Below, piece after piece: positions 35,116 through 44,809 of a DNA stretch of 64,000 nt. Below the pieces are notes generated by a model. It did not search any database and was not told the DNA's origin. It was given only the letters and a program-made list of their open reading frames with translations. Made by a program: the position numbers and the translations under genes. Positions within the stretch are counted from its first letter, which is position 1; each line of letters opens with the position of its first letter. Location of the stretch: assembly GCA_001460835.1 (NCBI GenBank), contig CYKH01000238.1, positions 44,427-108,426 on the forward strand. Direction: 5' to 3'. This DNA comes from Bodo saltans (lineage: Eukaryota; Euglenozoa; Kinetoplastea; Eubodonida; Bodonidae).

Positions 35116-35710
35116 TTGTCTGATCCGCCAAAACGAGAGCCCTTTCAGGCCCCACGTGAGCAACACCAACCGCAACAACCACGAGGCCCCCAGCAGCAGC
35201 AGCAGTCATCGTACTCTCACCAGAATTCTCAACGATCTTGCGCACAGCAACAGCAACAACAACAACAGTACGGGACGACAACAGCAACTCTTCTCGAGGA
35301 AGAGGCGGCTCCTACTACGACACTGCGACGGGAGGGGGAGGTTACAACGGAGGCGGCAAGGGCGGTGGAGCTACCGTGGTGGAGCTGACGGCGGCGTTCG
35401 GCATGTTGCCAGCGCACAACAACAACAACAACGTCAGTAACACCCCGGCCCAGCGTCAAAAGCTCCAGGAGGGCGGGATGCTGGACATCAATGCATAGAA
35501 AGATTACGACGCTATTGTTCGTGCCTTCGTTCCCGCTAGTTCCCGTCGATCCTCACGCCAACGGGGCACCACCTCGTGCACAAATTAGCGATGCACTTCA
35601 ACGTCGATCACAAACCTCACGGGTGGGTGTGGATCGTGAGGAAATCCGAACTCAAATGCAATTTCAATGCCCCCACGCGTACCTTCCGACCCGTGCAACC
35701 TGGACTATGC
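35116..35710 (+). pseudogene. Broken R3H-domain protein
   Basis: Three frames carry parts of one protein. 35116-35270: QQ/P-rich (PKREPFQAPREQHQPQQPR), 35238-35495: Gly/Tyr/Asn-rich then PAQRQKLQEGGMLDINA and a TAG, after which the same frame gives KDYDAIVRAFVPAS. 35550-35710, another frame: LTPTGHHLVHKLAMHF, which fits an R3H domain core (xxxVHxLAxHFxxxHxxxG), an RNA/ssDNA-binding domain. The order low-complexity, R3H agrees with R3H-domain proteins in trypanosomes. It needs at least two frameshifts and one stop suppression to be a gene, so it is called broken. Confidence 0.45.
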
Positions 35711-36362
35711 CATCGACCTGCGAATGTTATGCATGCAGCCCCGCCGTCTCTCTGCGCTGCATCCGCCCACTTGCCCTGTGAGTGGCGACCACAGGGTTGT
35801 CCGCTCGATGCGCGCTAGATAATAGTTGCGCAATGTTATTGTTGGTCGCAGGAACATCGTCGACTCACTTGGTCGCTTCGCTCCTTCTAAGTCAGTGGCT
35901 TGTCGTTCTGTTAACTTCCTGTGCGTTGTGTGTGCCAAGCAAATGCAAAGGATAATCACATTGTTGATGTGAGCATGTTGGCAACGTTGTGCTAGGTTGC
36001 TCGGCAGAAATGATACAGGCACCGAGAGGCTGATCCTCATCTTCACAAGAAGTCGCGGCTCGTGATGAATTGTAGTGCTCGAGGAGAGGGACAACATGCT
36101 TGACGTTGGCTCAGCAACAATTGTTCAGAGCACTGACGGTGACGATGTGCGTGTTGCCGTCAATGGGAAGGTGTTGCATGTGCGAGGTCATCAGTTACTG
36201 TTTTTTGTTTTCTATTAAGAATAATGCAACACTTGTTTTCACGCATTATGTTATTTGCCCGTTTCAAATGTCTTGTATCGGTCCTGGCTCAAAATTGTTT
36301 GCCTGGCTGTTAAGGTAGGAAAACCATATTGCGATCAGTCAGTCGAACAACATCAACCTTCG
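35711..36362 (+). other. No gene seen
   Basis: This 650-bp stretch holds short, scattered ORFs on both strands without recognisable protein, and mixed base content. It includes TATTAAGAATAATGCAACA-like AT-rich sequence around 36220 that may be the leader of the RHS-like gene. Decayed ends of neighbouring relics may lie here, but I cannot show it. Confidence 0.5.
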
Positions 36363-38621
36363 ATGAAGAACCCTCCCGGAGTCTCGTCAGGGCAACCACC
36401 ACATCCGACCAGTTTCACAGATGTTCGAGACGAGGATTGGGCGTACAATGATTGGAGGGATGCGAAAGCGGCCGTAGCGCTGTTCCCCGAAGGGAGCAGT
36501 GCCCGCAAAGCGTTGAATTTCTTTCGTCGAGCGCAGATGATCCCAGAGTTTAAAGAGCAATACGCACGCTACTGGAACGAGCTGCCTGTGAACAATTTGT
36601 CGCCAGTAGACTACTACAAGGTATGCATTGAAAAGAGGAAGAAATGTAATGTTATCACTGTGAAGTTCTCGAAGATGACATCTCAGTTTGTAGCGTCGAC
36701 TGCGACTGTCACAGCGTACAAAAATCGCATGATCTTCAGCGACACGGAGGAAAGCTGCCTGTGGACGATGGAGCCCCTCGCTGCCGCATTCGTGGGCGAT
36801 TTCAAGAAAGAAACGCGCCTGCCAAACGGAGTGAACTTTTCTCAATTGCACGTCGTATCAGGTGAGAGTGGGACTGGGAAGACGACATACGGTCTGATGA
36901 CGGCGGAGTTTGGCATTTGCGTGACTCCCAAGGACATCAAGGATTCTGCGCTGAATTCGTTGAATGCCGACGACCGCAATCCTCGTGTCTTGAATGCTGT
37001 GAAAGGCGCAATAGAAGACATCCTAGGTGATCTGTTCCCTCTGGAGGATCCAATCCTACCTAACCTCAAAGGCAAAGCCGTGACAATGTCGCTGGTGCTG
37101 GATGAATTTGGCAAGTATCCCGCGTTTGTTCGCGGCCTGTGCGCAGTGCAGGACGACGTGCGAAAACTACTTCAAGATATCATTCCATTTGACGTGAATG
37201 TCAAAATACTTGTGATTGGAACCGGTACGGATATCAAATCTGATGGGATTGGTAGCCAGCCCACGAAATGCGTCGCGCTGCGGATGTCGGATGCGCAGAT
37301 GCTACATAGAATCACGACGGCACTCAAGAAGCGGTATGGAGATCGCGCGGCGACGCTTGAGAGCGCATTGGAGTGCCACTTCCAAGCGCAGCACCTCATC
37401 TACAACCCTCGCTTTGCTGCGTGTCTATTCAGGCGGATAGTTGATTTCTGTGGCCCACCAGAAAAAGGTATTTTCCCCCTTTTCAATTCGAAGGAAGCCG
37501 CTCTAGTGGCCCTGGACATGCTTCTGGTTGTGAGTGCGCAAGACTACAAACTGCTGAGCGGAATGAATGAACTCGACAAGGATGACGTCGCGCGCAGCTA
37601 CAAGATTGCGCTAGAGTTGCTACTGCGCGATGTGCACGATGTGACAGATCTTACGGAAGACGAGGTTGAGTTGCTGACGAGCAAAGGTGTGCTCGAAGAT
37701 TGTTCCTTGTGGGTGAAACGCTCTGACCTGGAGAAAGACCCGAAGTTTGTGGCGATCACTGGCAAGGAGCATAAAGTCAAGGATGAAGCAGGTAAGCCAC
37801 CGGTGAAGAAGGTCCTTGCAGCCCCACAGACTGGCAGGTACAAGATGTCGATGGCGCAACAGCTCCTTTTCCGCATGTGCTACGGATTCCATGTGCTTGA
37901 GTCGGCGGCCTCGTGGCAGCGCTATGAGGTTCAGATTGCCGAACACACAACCATGCTACTTAGCGGGTTGGAGGGGCGTCCGCTGCATGAGCTTCTGGGT
38001 CGCCTTGGATGGCCAAAGAGAGCTAAAAAGAGCAAAGCGCCACCCACGAAGAGAAAATCGAAACAAAAGGCCACCAAACCTGTGGACCGAGTGTTGCTTT
38101 TTGATACTGTCACAACGATCCACAGCAAGGGACGGATCGAACCAACGACATCTCACGGTCAACTCAAAGCACTTTATGAGACGTGTGTGTCAAATGGAGA
38201 GAGTGCGAAACGAATGTCCAATGCGGTAGTGATCGTCAACGGGACTGGTGCGCAATACGCCGACGTCATTGTTGTAATTCCAAAAATCGCGGTGATCCTC
38301 ATCCAATGCAAGTTTTACGGCGAAAATTCAACGATAAAAATCGAAGCTGAAGATGAAAAGCTTAAAGCTGAAATCGGTGCGTTGCGCACGCTCGCTGGCG
38401 TCCCGCGTGGCGCCTATTTCCGTGTTCTTGCAACACCGCAGACGCTTGAGAAAGTTAACTTGAAGAGCTTTCACCTTCTCAGCACAAACAGCACTACTTC
38501 GCTTGCCCCCCTGTTTACGCCAGTTTACTCGGCAAATGTCCCTGCGAATGAAGAATACAAGGTAGTGCTCTCATTGAAAGGCACGCGCATAGGTACACGT
38601 GCTGTCGAAGAATGCGAATAG
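36363..38621 (+). CDS. RHS/Crinkler-like P-loop NTPase with nuclease-like C-terminus
   Basis: 752 residues from the ATG at 36363 (the frame opens further upstream only via non-ATG or leader). It resembles the kinetoplastid retrotransposon hot spot family and the Crinkler-RHS effector group: a helical head of about 160 residues, then Walker A VVSGESGTGKTTYG near residue 165, a Walker B-like strand MSLVLDEFGKYP near 242 and ILVIGTGTD near 280, then a helical lid. Residues about 615-690 look like a restriction-endonuclease-type fold: YADVIVVIPKIAVILIQCKF with Asp and QxK in the PD-(D/E)xK spacing, Gln in place of the acidic residue. A Lys-rich linker (KKSKAPPTKRKSKQKA) stands between. It is intact and has close neighbours that are mobile-element relics. 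Role unknown; RHS proteins in trypanosomes act in the nucleus in transcription and RNA export. Confidence 0.75.
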   Translation: MKNPPGVSSGQPPHPTSFTDVRDEDWAYNDWRDAKAAVALFPEGSSARKALNFFRRAQMIPEFKEQYARYWNELPVNNLSPVDYYKVCIEKRKKCNVITVKFSKMTSQFVASTATVTAYKNRMIFSDTEESCLWTMEPLAAAFVGDFKKETRLPNGVNFSQLHVVSGESGTGKTTYGLMTAEFGICVTPKDIKDSALNSLNADDRNPRVLNAVKGAIEDILGDLFPLEDPILPNLKGKAVTMSLVLDEFGKYPAFVRGLCAVQDDVRKLLQDIIPFDVNVKILVIGTGTDIKSDGIGSQPTKCVALRMSDAQMLHRITTALKKRYGDRAATLESALECHFQAQHLIYNPRFAACLFRRIVDFCGPPEKGIFPLFNSKEAALVALDMLLVVSAQDYKLLSGMNELDKDDVARSYKIALELLLRDVHDVTDLTEDEVELLTSKGVLEDCSLWVKRSDLEKDPKFVAITGKEHKVKDEAGKPPVKKVLAAPQTGRYKMSMAQQLLFRMCYGFHVLESAASWQRYEVQIAEHTTMLLSGLEGRPLHELLGRLGWPKRAKKSKAPPTKRKSKQKATKPVDRVLLFDTVTTIHSKGRIEPTTSHGQLKALYETCVSNGESAKRMSNAVVIVNGTGAQYADVIVVIPKIAVILIQCKFYGENSTIKIEAEDEKLKAEIGALRTLAGVPRGAYFRVLATPQTLEKVNLKSFHLLSTNSTTSLAPLFTPVYSANVPANEEYKVVLSLKGTRIGTRAVEECE

Positions 38622-39124
38622 ATACGAAAGTTCTGCGTTTGCAGAAACCTTTTTGAAGTGACCATTGTTGCACGCGTTTATCGAACCATTGTTTCCTCAC
38701 TCATCAGCGCACGTTAGCCCATCATCCATGACATTGCGATCATGTTCCGGCGAAAAAAAAGGTGCAAGGATTGTTGGTATCTGTAATAATGCTCGCCCCC
38801 CCCCCAAAAAAAAAAAATGCACCTCCTACCTCTCTGTGTGCCTTGCCCTGACATTAAGAAACGAAGAAAGAAGGGCGAGAGCTACACGACGAAGATTCCA
38901 AAGGAGAGTGGAGAGGGTGGGGTTTGAAAGCAATAGAAAAAAGTGAGAGAGTATTTTTTCTTTCTCTTGATAAAATTATAGACGAGCACACACATTTTGT
39001 TGTGTCCCAGTGAGGGAGCACTCACCCACTTTGAAGGACTCCGCAAATTACAAAATAACACACCAATAAGCAAGAGAGCAACACAAAACACACGAAATAA
39101 AACACAAACCCCTCAAAAGATCAT
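38622..39124 (+). other. No gene seen; simple-sequence tracts
   Basis: A C10-A12 run spans 38796-38817, and AG-rich and AAAC-rich segments follow. No credible reading frame is present on either strand. It separates the RHS-like gene from the retroelement relic. Confidence 0.6.
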
Positions 39125-39361
39125 GTGCCGGGAGGACGGCCAAAAAAAAACGCGCACAAGTGCAGTCCCCTGCAGGACCTGGTCCCTGTTGTCTTCGACA
39201 CCTTCGGAGCCGCGGGCCTGTCTGCTCGCCCCGTCCTCCACCGCATCGCTACCGCCTTTTCACGTCGCCTCGGCGCACGAGAGGGTCGCCTCATCTTCTT
39301 CACCAGGCTCTCTACCCTGATCGTGTCGAAGGCGGCGGCCATCGTGCGCAACGAGGGTTAG
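39125..39361 (+). mobile_element. Relic of a non-LTR retrotransposon ORF (C-terminal end)
   Basis: The frame reads LVPVVFDTFGAAGLSARPV and RLGAREGRLIFFTRLSTLIV and ends at a TAG at 39359. The VPxVxxTxGxxG, then xxFL or xxLxRIA, then helical end are typical of the last part of LINE-type reverse transcriptase ORFs in protists. It starts without an ATG, it is richer in G+C than its surroundings, and nothing of the RT core is present. Position just downstream of an RHS-like gene fits the known habit of retroelements to insert at RHS loci. Confidence 0.45.
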
Positions 39362-39450
39362 TCTGTACAATGTCACCACATCAGTGGCCGCCCAACCTTG
39401 GGTTCTGATGATTCTGGTGTCTGGGGTTTTAGCGCTGTGTGGGTTTTAGC

Positions 39451-40051
39451 GCCTTTCGAGGGTTGTGCGTTGTGGAGCGACGAGTGGGAACATAACAACC
39501 GACATCGGTGACAATGGCTCAGATGATAAAGCCCTCGAAGGTGTGGCGGATATGGCCCAAGGGCACATCATTGCGGTTGCAGTTTGCGTTGCGGTGGTAG
39601 TCGCCTTTGTTCTGACAGCAACGATGCTTGGGAGCCATACCGATGATCGCACTTCAAGTATCTCATTTCCACGATGCGTAAGCCGCACGCTAGTGGCGTA
39701 TCACCTCCCCGGCCGCCTTGTGGTAATGGCGGTGACCCTCTAGGAATCTATCGCAGTGGAGGCCTTTCGAGGGTTGTGCGTTGTGGAGCGACGAGTGGGA
39801 ACATCACAACCGACATCGGTGACAATGACTCAGATGATGGAGCCCTCGAAGTTGTGGTGGATATGGCCCAAGGGCACCTCATTGCGGTTGCAGTTTGCGT
39901 TGCGGTGGTAGTCGCCATTGTTCTGACAGCAACGATGCTTGCGAGCCACACCGATGATCGCACTTCAAGCCTCTCGTTCCCACGAAGCGTAAGGCGCACG
40001 CTTGTGGCGTATCACCTCCCCGGCCGCCTAGTGGTGATGGCGGTGACCCTC
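39451..40051 (+). repeat. 290-bp direct duplication, 311 bp apart, diverged
   Basis: Units 39451-39740 and 39762-40051 with 21 bp between. They encode SGNITTDIGDN to RLVVMAVTL in both, but differ at many codons (for example GHIIAVAV vs GHLIAVAV, FPRCVSRTLV vs FPRSVRRTLV). These are amino-acid changes, unlike the synonymous differences in the repeats at 43 kb, and suggest older paralogous pieces. Confidence 0.85.
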
Positions 40052-40801
40052 GGGCCTCCATTATGGGAGTTTGGCCTTGCGCTGCTGCTGCTGAAGACGG
40101 AGAGTGGGCTTGGCGTCATCTCTGTCATCAGTGGTGCGGCATTGCTCATTCTGGTGTCCATGGTAGTGACGATGTTTTCTTGGTGCAATAATTTCCACGC
40201 ACGATTTGAACATCACCGGAATAATTTCAAGCTCCACAGCCACGGTTTGCCCTGGTCGCTCTGGAGTACGCTGTCAGGGGTGTATGAGTCAGCCGGTGGT
40301 ATGTGGGTTGACACCGATGATCGGACCTCGTTTGTGAAGTGCTACGGAGAGGTGTTTGAAGACTTTACTGGAGGTCGCCAATGGTACATTGCACTGCAAT
40401 GTGTTCTAGCGCTGTGTGTTGGAGTGCCTGCTGCGGTCTCAGACGCGGCTGGCGTCAATCCAACAACATTCGGCCGCGATTGCGGCGTTGTGCAGATCAT
40501 TGCGGGTACCATGAACATGGCTCCTTTTATGATGCTGGTGCTCCTTCGCCCGTACCGCGCTGCGTCCAATTTCGCGATAGATGCCGTGACGGAGTTATTT
40601 GGTTTTATCGGAGGGGCGCTAGTTCTCAGAGTTGGAGCCTCGAACAACGGGGATAACGGCCCCGTGGCCAACGCAGCAGATGTGATCCTCACCATCCAGT
40701 TTTGGCTTGCCATCGCGCTTGCAGTCCTTCACGTAATTCATAGCGCATTTTTGTGGTACACTCGCAGAGGAGAGGTGCGAGGCTTATGTGCCGGTGGCTA
40801 A
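39451..40801 (+). pseudogene. Truncated multi-TM surface protein, with internal partial duplication
   Basis: From about 39770 one frame gives about 340 residues with six or more hydrophobic segments (IAVAVCVAVVVAIVLTATML, GPPLWEFGLALLLL, ISGAALLILVSMVVTMFSW, YIALQCVLALCVGVPAAVS, VILTIQFWLAIALAVLHVI) and ends at 40799. It looks like the C-terminal membrane part of a large bodonid surface protein, without its signal peptide or ectodomain. A partial copy of its first 97 codons (39451-39740) precedes it in another frame, so the ATG at 39674 is not a natural start. Therefore it is a 5'-truncated relic or a chimeric remnant. Confidence 0.65.
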
Positions 40802-41160
40802 AAGGATGCTCGCAAGCACTTCAGCAGTTTCCATCCCGAAACGCTGAGCTTGTCCCCGAAGACGTCAGCCATTCAGAAACAACATTAATAATGCTGCTGC
40901 GTATCAATTGCAATCGAAACTTGCGGGAAAAAGCAGAAAAACGCAAAATGCATGGAAAAAGCAATGAAACCATCATGTCTCACTAACTAACTGCATCTCT
41001 TCGCAGACATCGCTCAACAAACACTCCGTTCTCATACCTCCTGTATGTGTTTGCCAAGACAAACAGAACGAACAATTTCCAAACCGTGCCACTATTTGAT
41101 GCTTTTGTCTTTTCTTCTTTTGCGCCACAGAGAAATATCGATAGAACTGTAACACATCAC
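40802..41160 (+). other. No gene seen; leader of the EF-hand gene
   Basis: About 360 bp with A-rich and pyrimidine-rich parts. A pyrimidine stretch at 41100-41126 (CTTTTGTCTTTTCTTCTTTTG) before CACAG at 41127-41131 is a likely acceptor for the ATG at 41161. No frame of interest is seen. Confidence 0.5.
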
Positions 41161-41391
41161 ATGCCTCAAGAAAATTTTGGCGATCGTCCGCAAAAACTGA
41201 TTGACGCCTTTCGTGCACTAGATAGCAAGAAGTCGGGGCGCATTCCCGCGCCGTTGGTGGCAAAAGTTCTTGCCCTCTACGCACCAGACTTCACTGGTGA
41301 GGAGAAAACTGAATTCTTCACCGAGGCTGATGACAAAGGCTTCATTGCGTACGAAAGTTTTGTGAAGGACATCATTTTCGGGAAGCAATGA
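41161..41391 (+). CDS. Small EF-hand-like protein, 76 residues
   Basis: The ATG at 41161 follows a pyrimidine tract and AG. Two EF-hand-like helix-loop-helix units: FRALDSKKSGRIPAPLVAKV with loop D-x-K-x-S-G-R-I, and FTEADDKGFIAYESFV with a short loop. Neither loop has a full set of Ca2+ ligands, so binding may be weak or absent. It resembles short calmodulin-like or dynein/tubulin-associated light chains of flagellates. Its neighbour is a large unrelated gene. Confidence 0.72.
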   Translation: MPQENFGDRPQKLIDAFRALDSKKSGRIPAPLVAKVLALYAPDFTGEEKTEFFTEADDKGFIAYESFVKDIIFGKQ

Positions 41392-41585
41392 TACAACACA
41401 TTGCTGAGTGGTTTGTACATTTGAGGCCCCACATGCTCCGTTCACTCCAAACGAACTTTGTGTACAATACATTGATACCTTTTCCCTCTTTTTTGTTGTT
41501 CCTTATCTCGTTCCACGAGTAGAAGCCTTCGGTCTCAGACCACTAATAGAGAAAGAGAACACGTTTATCGACCCAAACGGTAAGA

Positions 41586-43340
41586 ATGCATTCCAGGCTT
41601 TCGACCACTGGGTTTTCGTTGGAGAAGCCGTACCACGCTGCATTGCTTGCGGCAGCTGCGATCCCTGCCTTGTGGGTAGGTTATCGTGTCGCGCGCCGAC
41701 TCACCAGGAGCAGCCCGAAAGTTCCTGATGCGGCCAAGTGCGAGTCGTGGTCCAATGCACAGGTCCTGGCGTTCCTAGAGGCCAACAACCTCTCGGCACA
41801 GTGCATCGCTGCCTTCAAGGCGAACGATATTGACGGATCTGTGCTGTTCCAGCTTGAATCGTATCACCTCAGCGATATGGGCGTGAAGAAGCTGAAAGAT
41901 AGAATTCTTTTCGAGAAGTGCATCGCTACGATCCGCCCGGCGCACTTGGAGCGCGAGCGATCGGACTCAACGGCGTCGCAAGACAGCTCAGATGAGGAAG
42001 CTCCCGCACCAGCAAAGCGGCCATCGCAGGCTGAGGAGAAGAGTGCCATTACTCCCCTGCAAGTCAAGCGCCCAGCAAGCGCAGAGGACCGCACGAAGGT
42101 GATGGACGCGGTGGTGCATAAACTGGAGCAAATCTACGAGCGCTGCGCCTCCGATGCGTTCCTGCAAGCCGAGCCAGCCGCGCAAGCGCAAGGCATTCGT
42201 ACCGCAAAGAACGAGCTTGCACAAATCCTTGCCATCACGAAGTCCTTCCCTCCCCAAGAAGTGGAGCACGTCATGGGGTTGATTCAGCAGCTGACGTCCA
42301 TGTTAGACGTTGTGGAGCGAAGTTTGGCACAACGAGGGGCCACGAGCGAGTCGGCCATCAATGCGCAAGGCCAAGCTGCTCTTGTCAAGCTCCACGCCAT
42401 GCTCGATGGGTTCCTCGAGGCGCTTACGAGTGCTAACGGCGCGGACCTTCCACAGGCTGATCGTGAGCGCCTCGCCTTGAACATCTCGTCCCATGTGGCC
42501 AAGTCTATTGAAGTTGCGGCTGTCTTACCGATCGAAGAGCAAGCCGACCTTAAGGCAAAGTGTGACCTCGTCCTCCGTGCTGCCAAGGCCCTTGCGACAG
42601 GAACCCCCCTTGCAGCAGCCGTTCCAAGGTCTCCCCAAGGCCCCAAAGCTGTGGAGCCCGCATCCCTGCAGTTTCTTATTCGTCGCGTCCGCGCCGTGTT
42701 TGAGACGCTCAAGTCCGACCAGCTCCTGAGCATGTCCGCAGATGATCGCAACGTTGTGCTGGACAAGATGCGCGTTGAGATTGCGTCCATTGAGCAAGAG
42801 TCCACCCACTTGCCTGAGCACGAGGCGGTAGTGATGGGCCAAGTGTTTATGAACGTGAAACAGGTGTTGAACCAACTGTCCTCACTGACCACCCAAGAAG
42901 CAGAGATGAGTGAGTTACAGCTGCAACAAGAAAGTTTGCAATCCGCTGTGGCTCGGTCAAAAGCTTCTGGTGGTGCCGCACCCAAGCCAGAGAACCCTGT
43001 AGTGCGCATCTCCGACGCCATCAAGACTGTACTTGAGGTGCTCAAGCAGCCTGAGTTCCTCAAAGCCTCTCCGGAGGACCAAGTTCGCAATAGTGAAGTG
43101 CTTCACCGCCGCCTCCAAGGGATTGCGCAAGAATTGAAAGAGCTGCCAGCGCCTATTCAGCAGGCAGTCACGCCAATGCTTGTGAAGGTGAGTGAACTCG
43201 TGCGATCTGTCCACAAGCACGCCTCCGACGCTGTAGCGAGCAAACCTAGCAGCCTGAGTTCCTCAAAGCCTCTCCGGAGGACCAAGTCCGCAATAGTGAA
43301 GTGCTTCACCGCCGCCTTCAAGGGATTGCGCAAGAATTGA
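41586..43340 (+). CDS. Membrane-anchored SAM-domain, helical-repeat protein; fragment 1 of 3
   Basis: The ATG at 41586 gives a short head, a hydrophobic anchor (AALLAAAAIPALWVGYRVA) followed by Arg-rich RRLTRSS, a SAM domain (CESWSNAQVLAFLEANNL to KDRILFEKCIATI, residues about 53-115), and four helical repeats of about 75 residues (for example VVHKLEQIYERCASDAFLQ and IKTVLEVLKQPEFLKASPED), each with a Leu-rich second half. The frame then shifts at a 203-bp tandem duplication and ends with 30 unrelated residues, KPLRRTKSAIVKCFTAAF. The natural continuation is in the fragment from 43250. The single N-terminal anchor with a positive flank suggests a cytosol-facing protein on an organelle membrane. 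Confidence 0.8.
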   Translation: MHSRLSTTGFSLEKPYHAALLAAAAIPALWVGYRVARRLTRSSPKVPDAAKCESWSNAQVLAFLEANNLSAQCIAAFKANDIDGSVLFQLESYHLSDMGVKKLKDRILFEKCIATIRPAHLERERSDSTASQDSSDEEAPAPAKRPSQAEEKSAITPLQVKRPASAEDRTKVMDAVVHKLEQIYERCASDAFLQAEPAAQAQGIRTAKNELAQILAITKSFPPQEVEHVMGLIQQLTSMLDVVERSLAQRGATSESAINAQGQAALVKLHAMLDGFLEALTSANGADLPQADRERLALNISSHVAKSIEVAAVLPIEEQADLKAKCDLVLRAAKALATGTPLAAAVPRSPQGPKAVEPASLQFLIRRVRAVFETLKSDQLLSMSADDRNVVLDKMRVEIASIEQESTHLPEHEAVVMGQVFMNVKQVLNQLSSLTTQEAEMSELQLQQESLQSAVARSKASGGAAPKPENPVVRISDAIKTVLEVLKQPEFLKASPEDQVRNSEVLHRRLQGIAQELKELPAPIQQAVTPMLVKVSELVRSVHKHASDAVASKPSSLSSSKPLRRTKSAIVKCFTAAFKGLRKN

Positions 43341-43450
43341 AAGAGCTCCCAGCGCCTATTCAGCAGGCAGTCACACCGATGCTTGTGAAGGTGAGCGAAC
43401 TCGTGCGATCTGTCCACAAGCACGCCTCCGACGCTGTAGCGAGCAAACCT
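43047..43450 (+). repeat. 203-bp tandem duplication that shifts the frame
   Basis: Units 43047-43249 and 43250-43450 are about 97 percent alike. Every difference I find lies at a third codon position and is silent (GTT/GTC, CTC/CTT, CTG/CTC, ACG/ACA, CCA/CCG, AGT/AGC). 203 is not a multiple of three, so the frame breaks at the junction, but dropping either copy restores it. Confidence 0.93.
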
Positions 43451-44809
43451 GCAGCTGCCCAGCCTACCGCCCCAGCAGGAAAATCAGCCCGCGTCACCGA
43501 CACCAAAGAGAATCTGCACACATTGGCCAAAGATAGCTCCGAAGAGTTCGCAAGCGTCGTGGCTCGTCTCAAGGAAGTGTACGACTTTGTGTCCAGCGAC
43601 GCCTTCGAAAACGCTCCGGAGGAGTTGCGCGCTGAGCAGTCCAAGGAGCTGCTCGCCTTTGTGAACAAAGTCGCTGCTCTTGGACGTCAGTTGTCGCCTT
43701 CCGAGGGAAGTGCGATCGACGAGTTGACGTCACCCCTCGTGAAGTTGCTTGAGCACGTTAGTGGAGCCCGCATTGTCGCCGCTCAAACTCCCCAAACATC
43801 TCCCCAAAAGAAGACCGCACCACCTGCCCAAGCCGCGCCTGCTGCTGCACGCAACGGTCCCAGCCGTGAGTTCACGACAATCGTCGAAAGCCTTCAGCAG
43901 GTGTTCGGCGTTGTGAACTCTGAGCGCTTCCAAGCTGCACCACCTCAAGCCCAACGTGACATTGCCACCAAGCTGCAATCTCACGTGGCAGCCATGGTCC
44001 CCCACTTCAAGGAGCTGGCAGAGGACGAGCGCCTCACGGTGTTGAAGTTCGTGGAGCCCTTGTTGAACCTCCTTCAAGCTCTTCTTCGCCAGGACGCACC
44101 AGCTCCGCCGGTGGAGCAGGAGGCCGAGGAGACCGAGGAGGATGCACAAGATCAAGTGGATGAGGAGGATTCCCCTGAGGATCAGTTTGGTGCCTTCGTC
44201 ATGAAGCTGCGCAGCTTGATGCAGGTGATCGGCTCTGACAACTTCGTCAAGGCCCCACGTCAGCGCCGACTCAAGGTGGCAGCGATGCTTCTGCAAGAGA
44301 TCAGCACACTCCAGCAAGAGTTACAGACGCTCACCCCCGCACAACGCCAGCAAGTGCAGCCCACCTTCACCCAGCTGGTGGCGCTCATTCGACAGGAGGT
44401 CAGCCCAGTTGAGGAGGAGGAAGAAGAGCAGAGTGCAGAGGCAGCGGCGCCCTTCTCTGAAAATGACGAAGAAGACTCGGAGAGCACCGAGGGAGAGCCT
44501 GAGGAGCTTGACGAGCGCCAAACTCGGTTCCGCGCTGCGTTGGAGGGCATTCGTCTGATGCGCACTCGCATCCTTACCTTCGATGAACTCCAGGATCAAT
44601 TGAACTTGCTAGATGAGATCGATGGCTGCGGTATTTCATCCCAAGAAGAGATTAAGATTCGCTCTGTCTTCCACAAGGAACTGGAGCAAGCCATCGTCAA
44701 GGTGAAGGTTGCCAATGGCATTCCCGTTGACGACGACGACGAAGAGGGTGAGGGTGAAGAGCAGGAGACGTTTCGATGGCTGCGGTATTTCATCCCAAGA
44801 AGAGATTAA
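43250..44809 (+). CDS. Helical-repeat protein, fragment 2 of 3
   Basis: Same gene as the fragment at 41586. It has no ATG of its own: it starts in the second copy of the 203-bp duplication. It carries four more repeats of the same helical type (VVARLKEVYDFVSSDAFEN, IVESLQQVFGVVNSERFQ, FVMKLRSLMQVIGSDNFVK, then a looser one, FRAALEGIRLMRTRILTF), with acidic linkers. At its 3' end it runs into a 154-bp duplication and stops after the out-of-frame FRWLRYFIPRRD. The repeat pattern, about 75 residues with xxFxxAPxxxR, may be a Bodo-specific family. Confidence 0.78.
   Translation, partial: QPEFLKASPEDQVRNSEVLHRRLQGIAQELKELPAPIQQAVTPMLVKVSELVRSVHKHASDAVASKPAAAQPTAPAGKSARVTDTKENLHTLAKDSSEEFASVVARLKEVYDFVSSDAFENAPEELRAEQSKELLAFVNKVAALGRQLSPSEGSAIDELTSPLVKLLEHVSGARIVAAQTPQTSPQKKTAPPAQAAPAAARNGPSREFTTIVESLQQVFGVVNSERFQAAPPQAQRDIATKLQSHVAAMVPHFKELAEDERLTVLKFVEPLLNLLQALLRQDAPAPPVEQEAEETEEDAQDQVDEEDSPEDQFGAFVMKLRSLMQVIGSDNFVKAPRQRRLKVAAMLLQEISTLQQELQTLTPAQRQQVQPTFTQLVALIRQEVSPVEEEEEEQSAEAAAPFSENDEEDSESTEGEPEELDERQTRFRAALEGIRLMRTRILTFDELQDQLNLLDEIDGCGISSQEEIKIRSVFHKELEQAIVKVKVANGIPVDDDDEEGEGEEQETFRWLRYFIPRRD

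Noticed and set aside
36255-36362. Longer start for the RHS-like gene
   Set aside because: Opens at a non-ATG codon; sequence is leader-like.
39674-39769. ATG at 39674 as start of the multi-TM protein
   Set aside because: It lies in the first unit of the duplication in the wrong frame, so the first 30 residues are nonsense.
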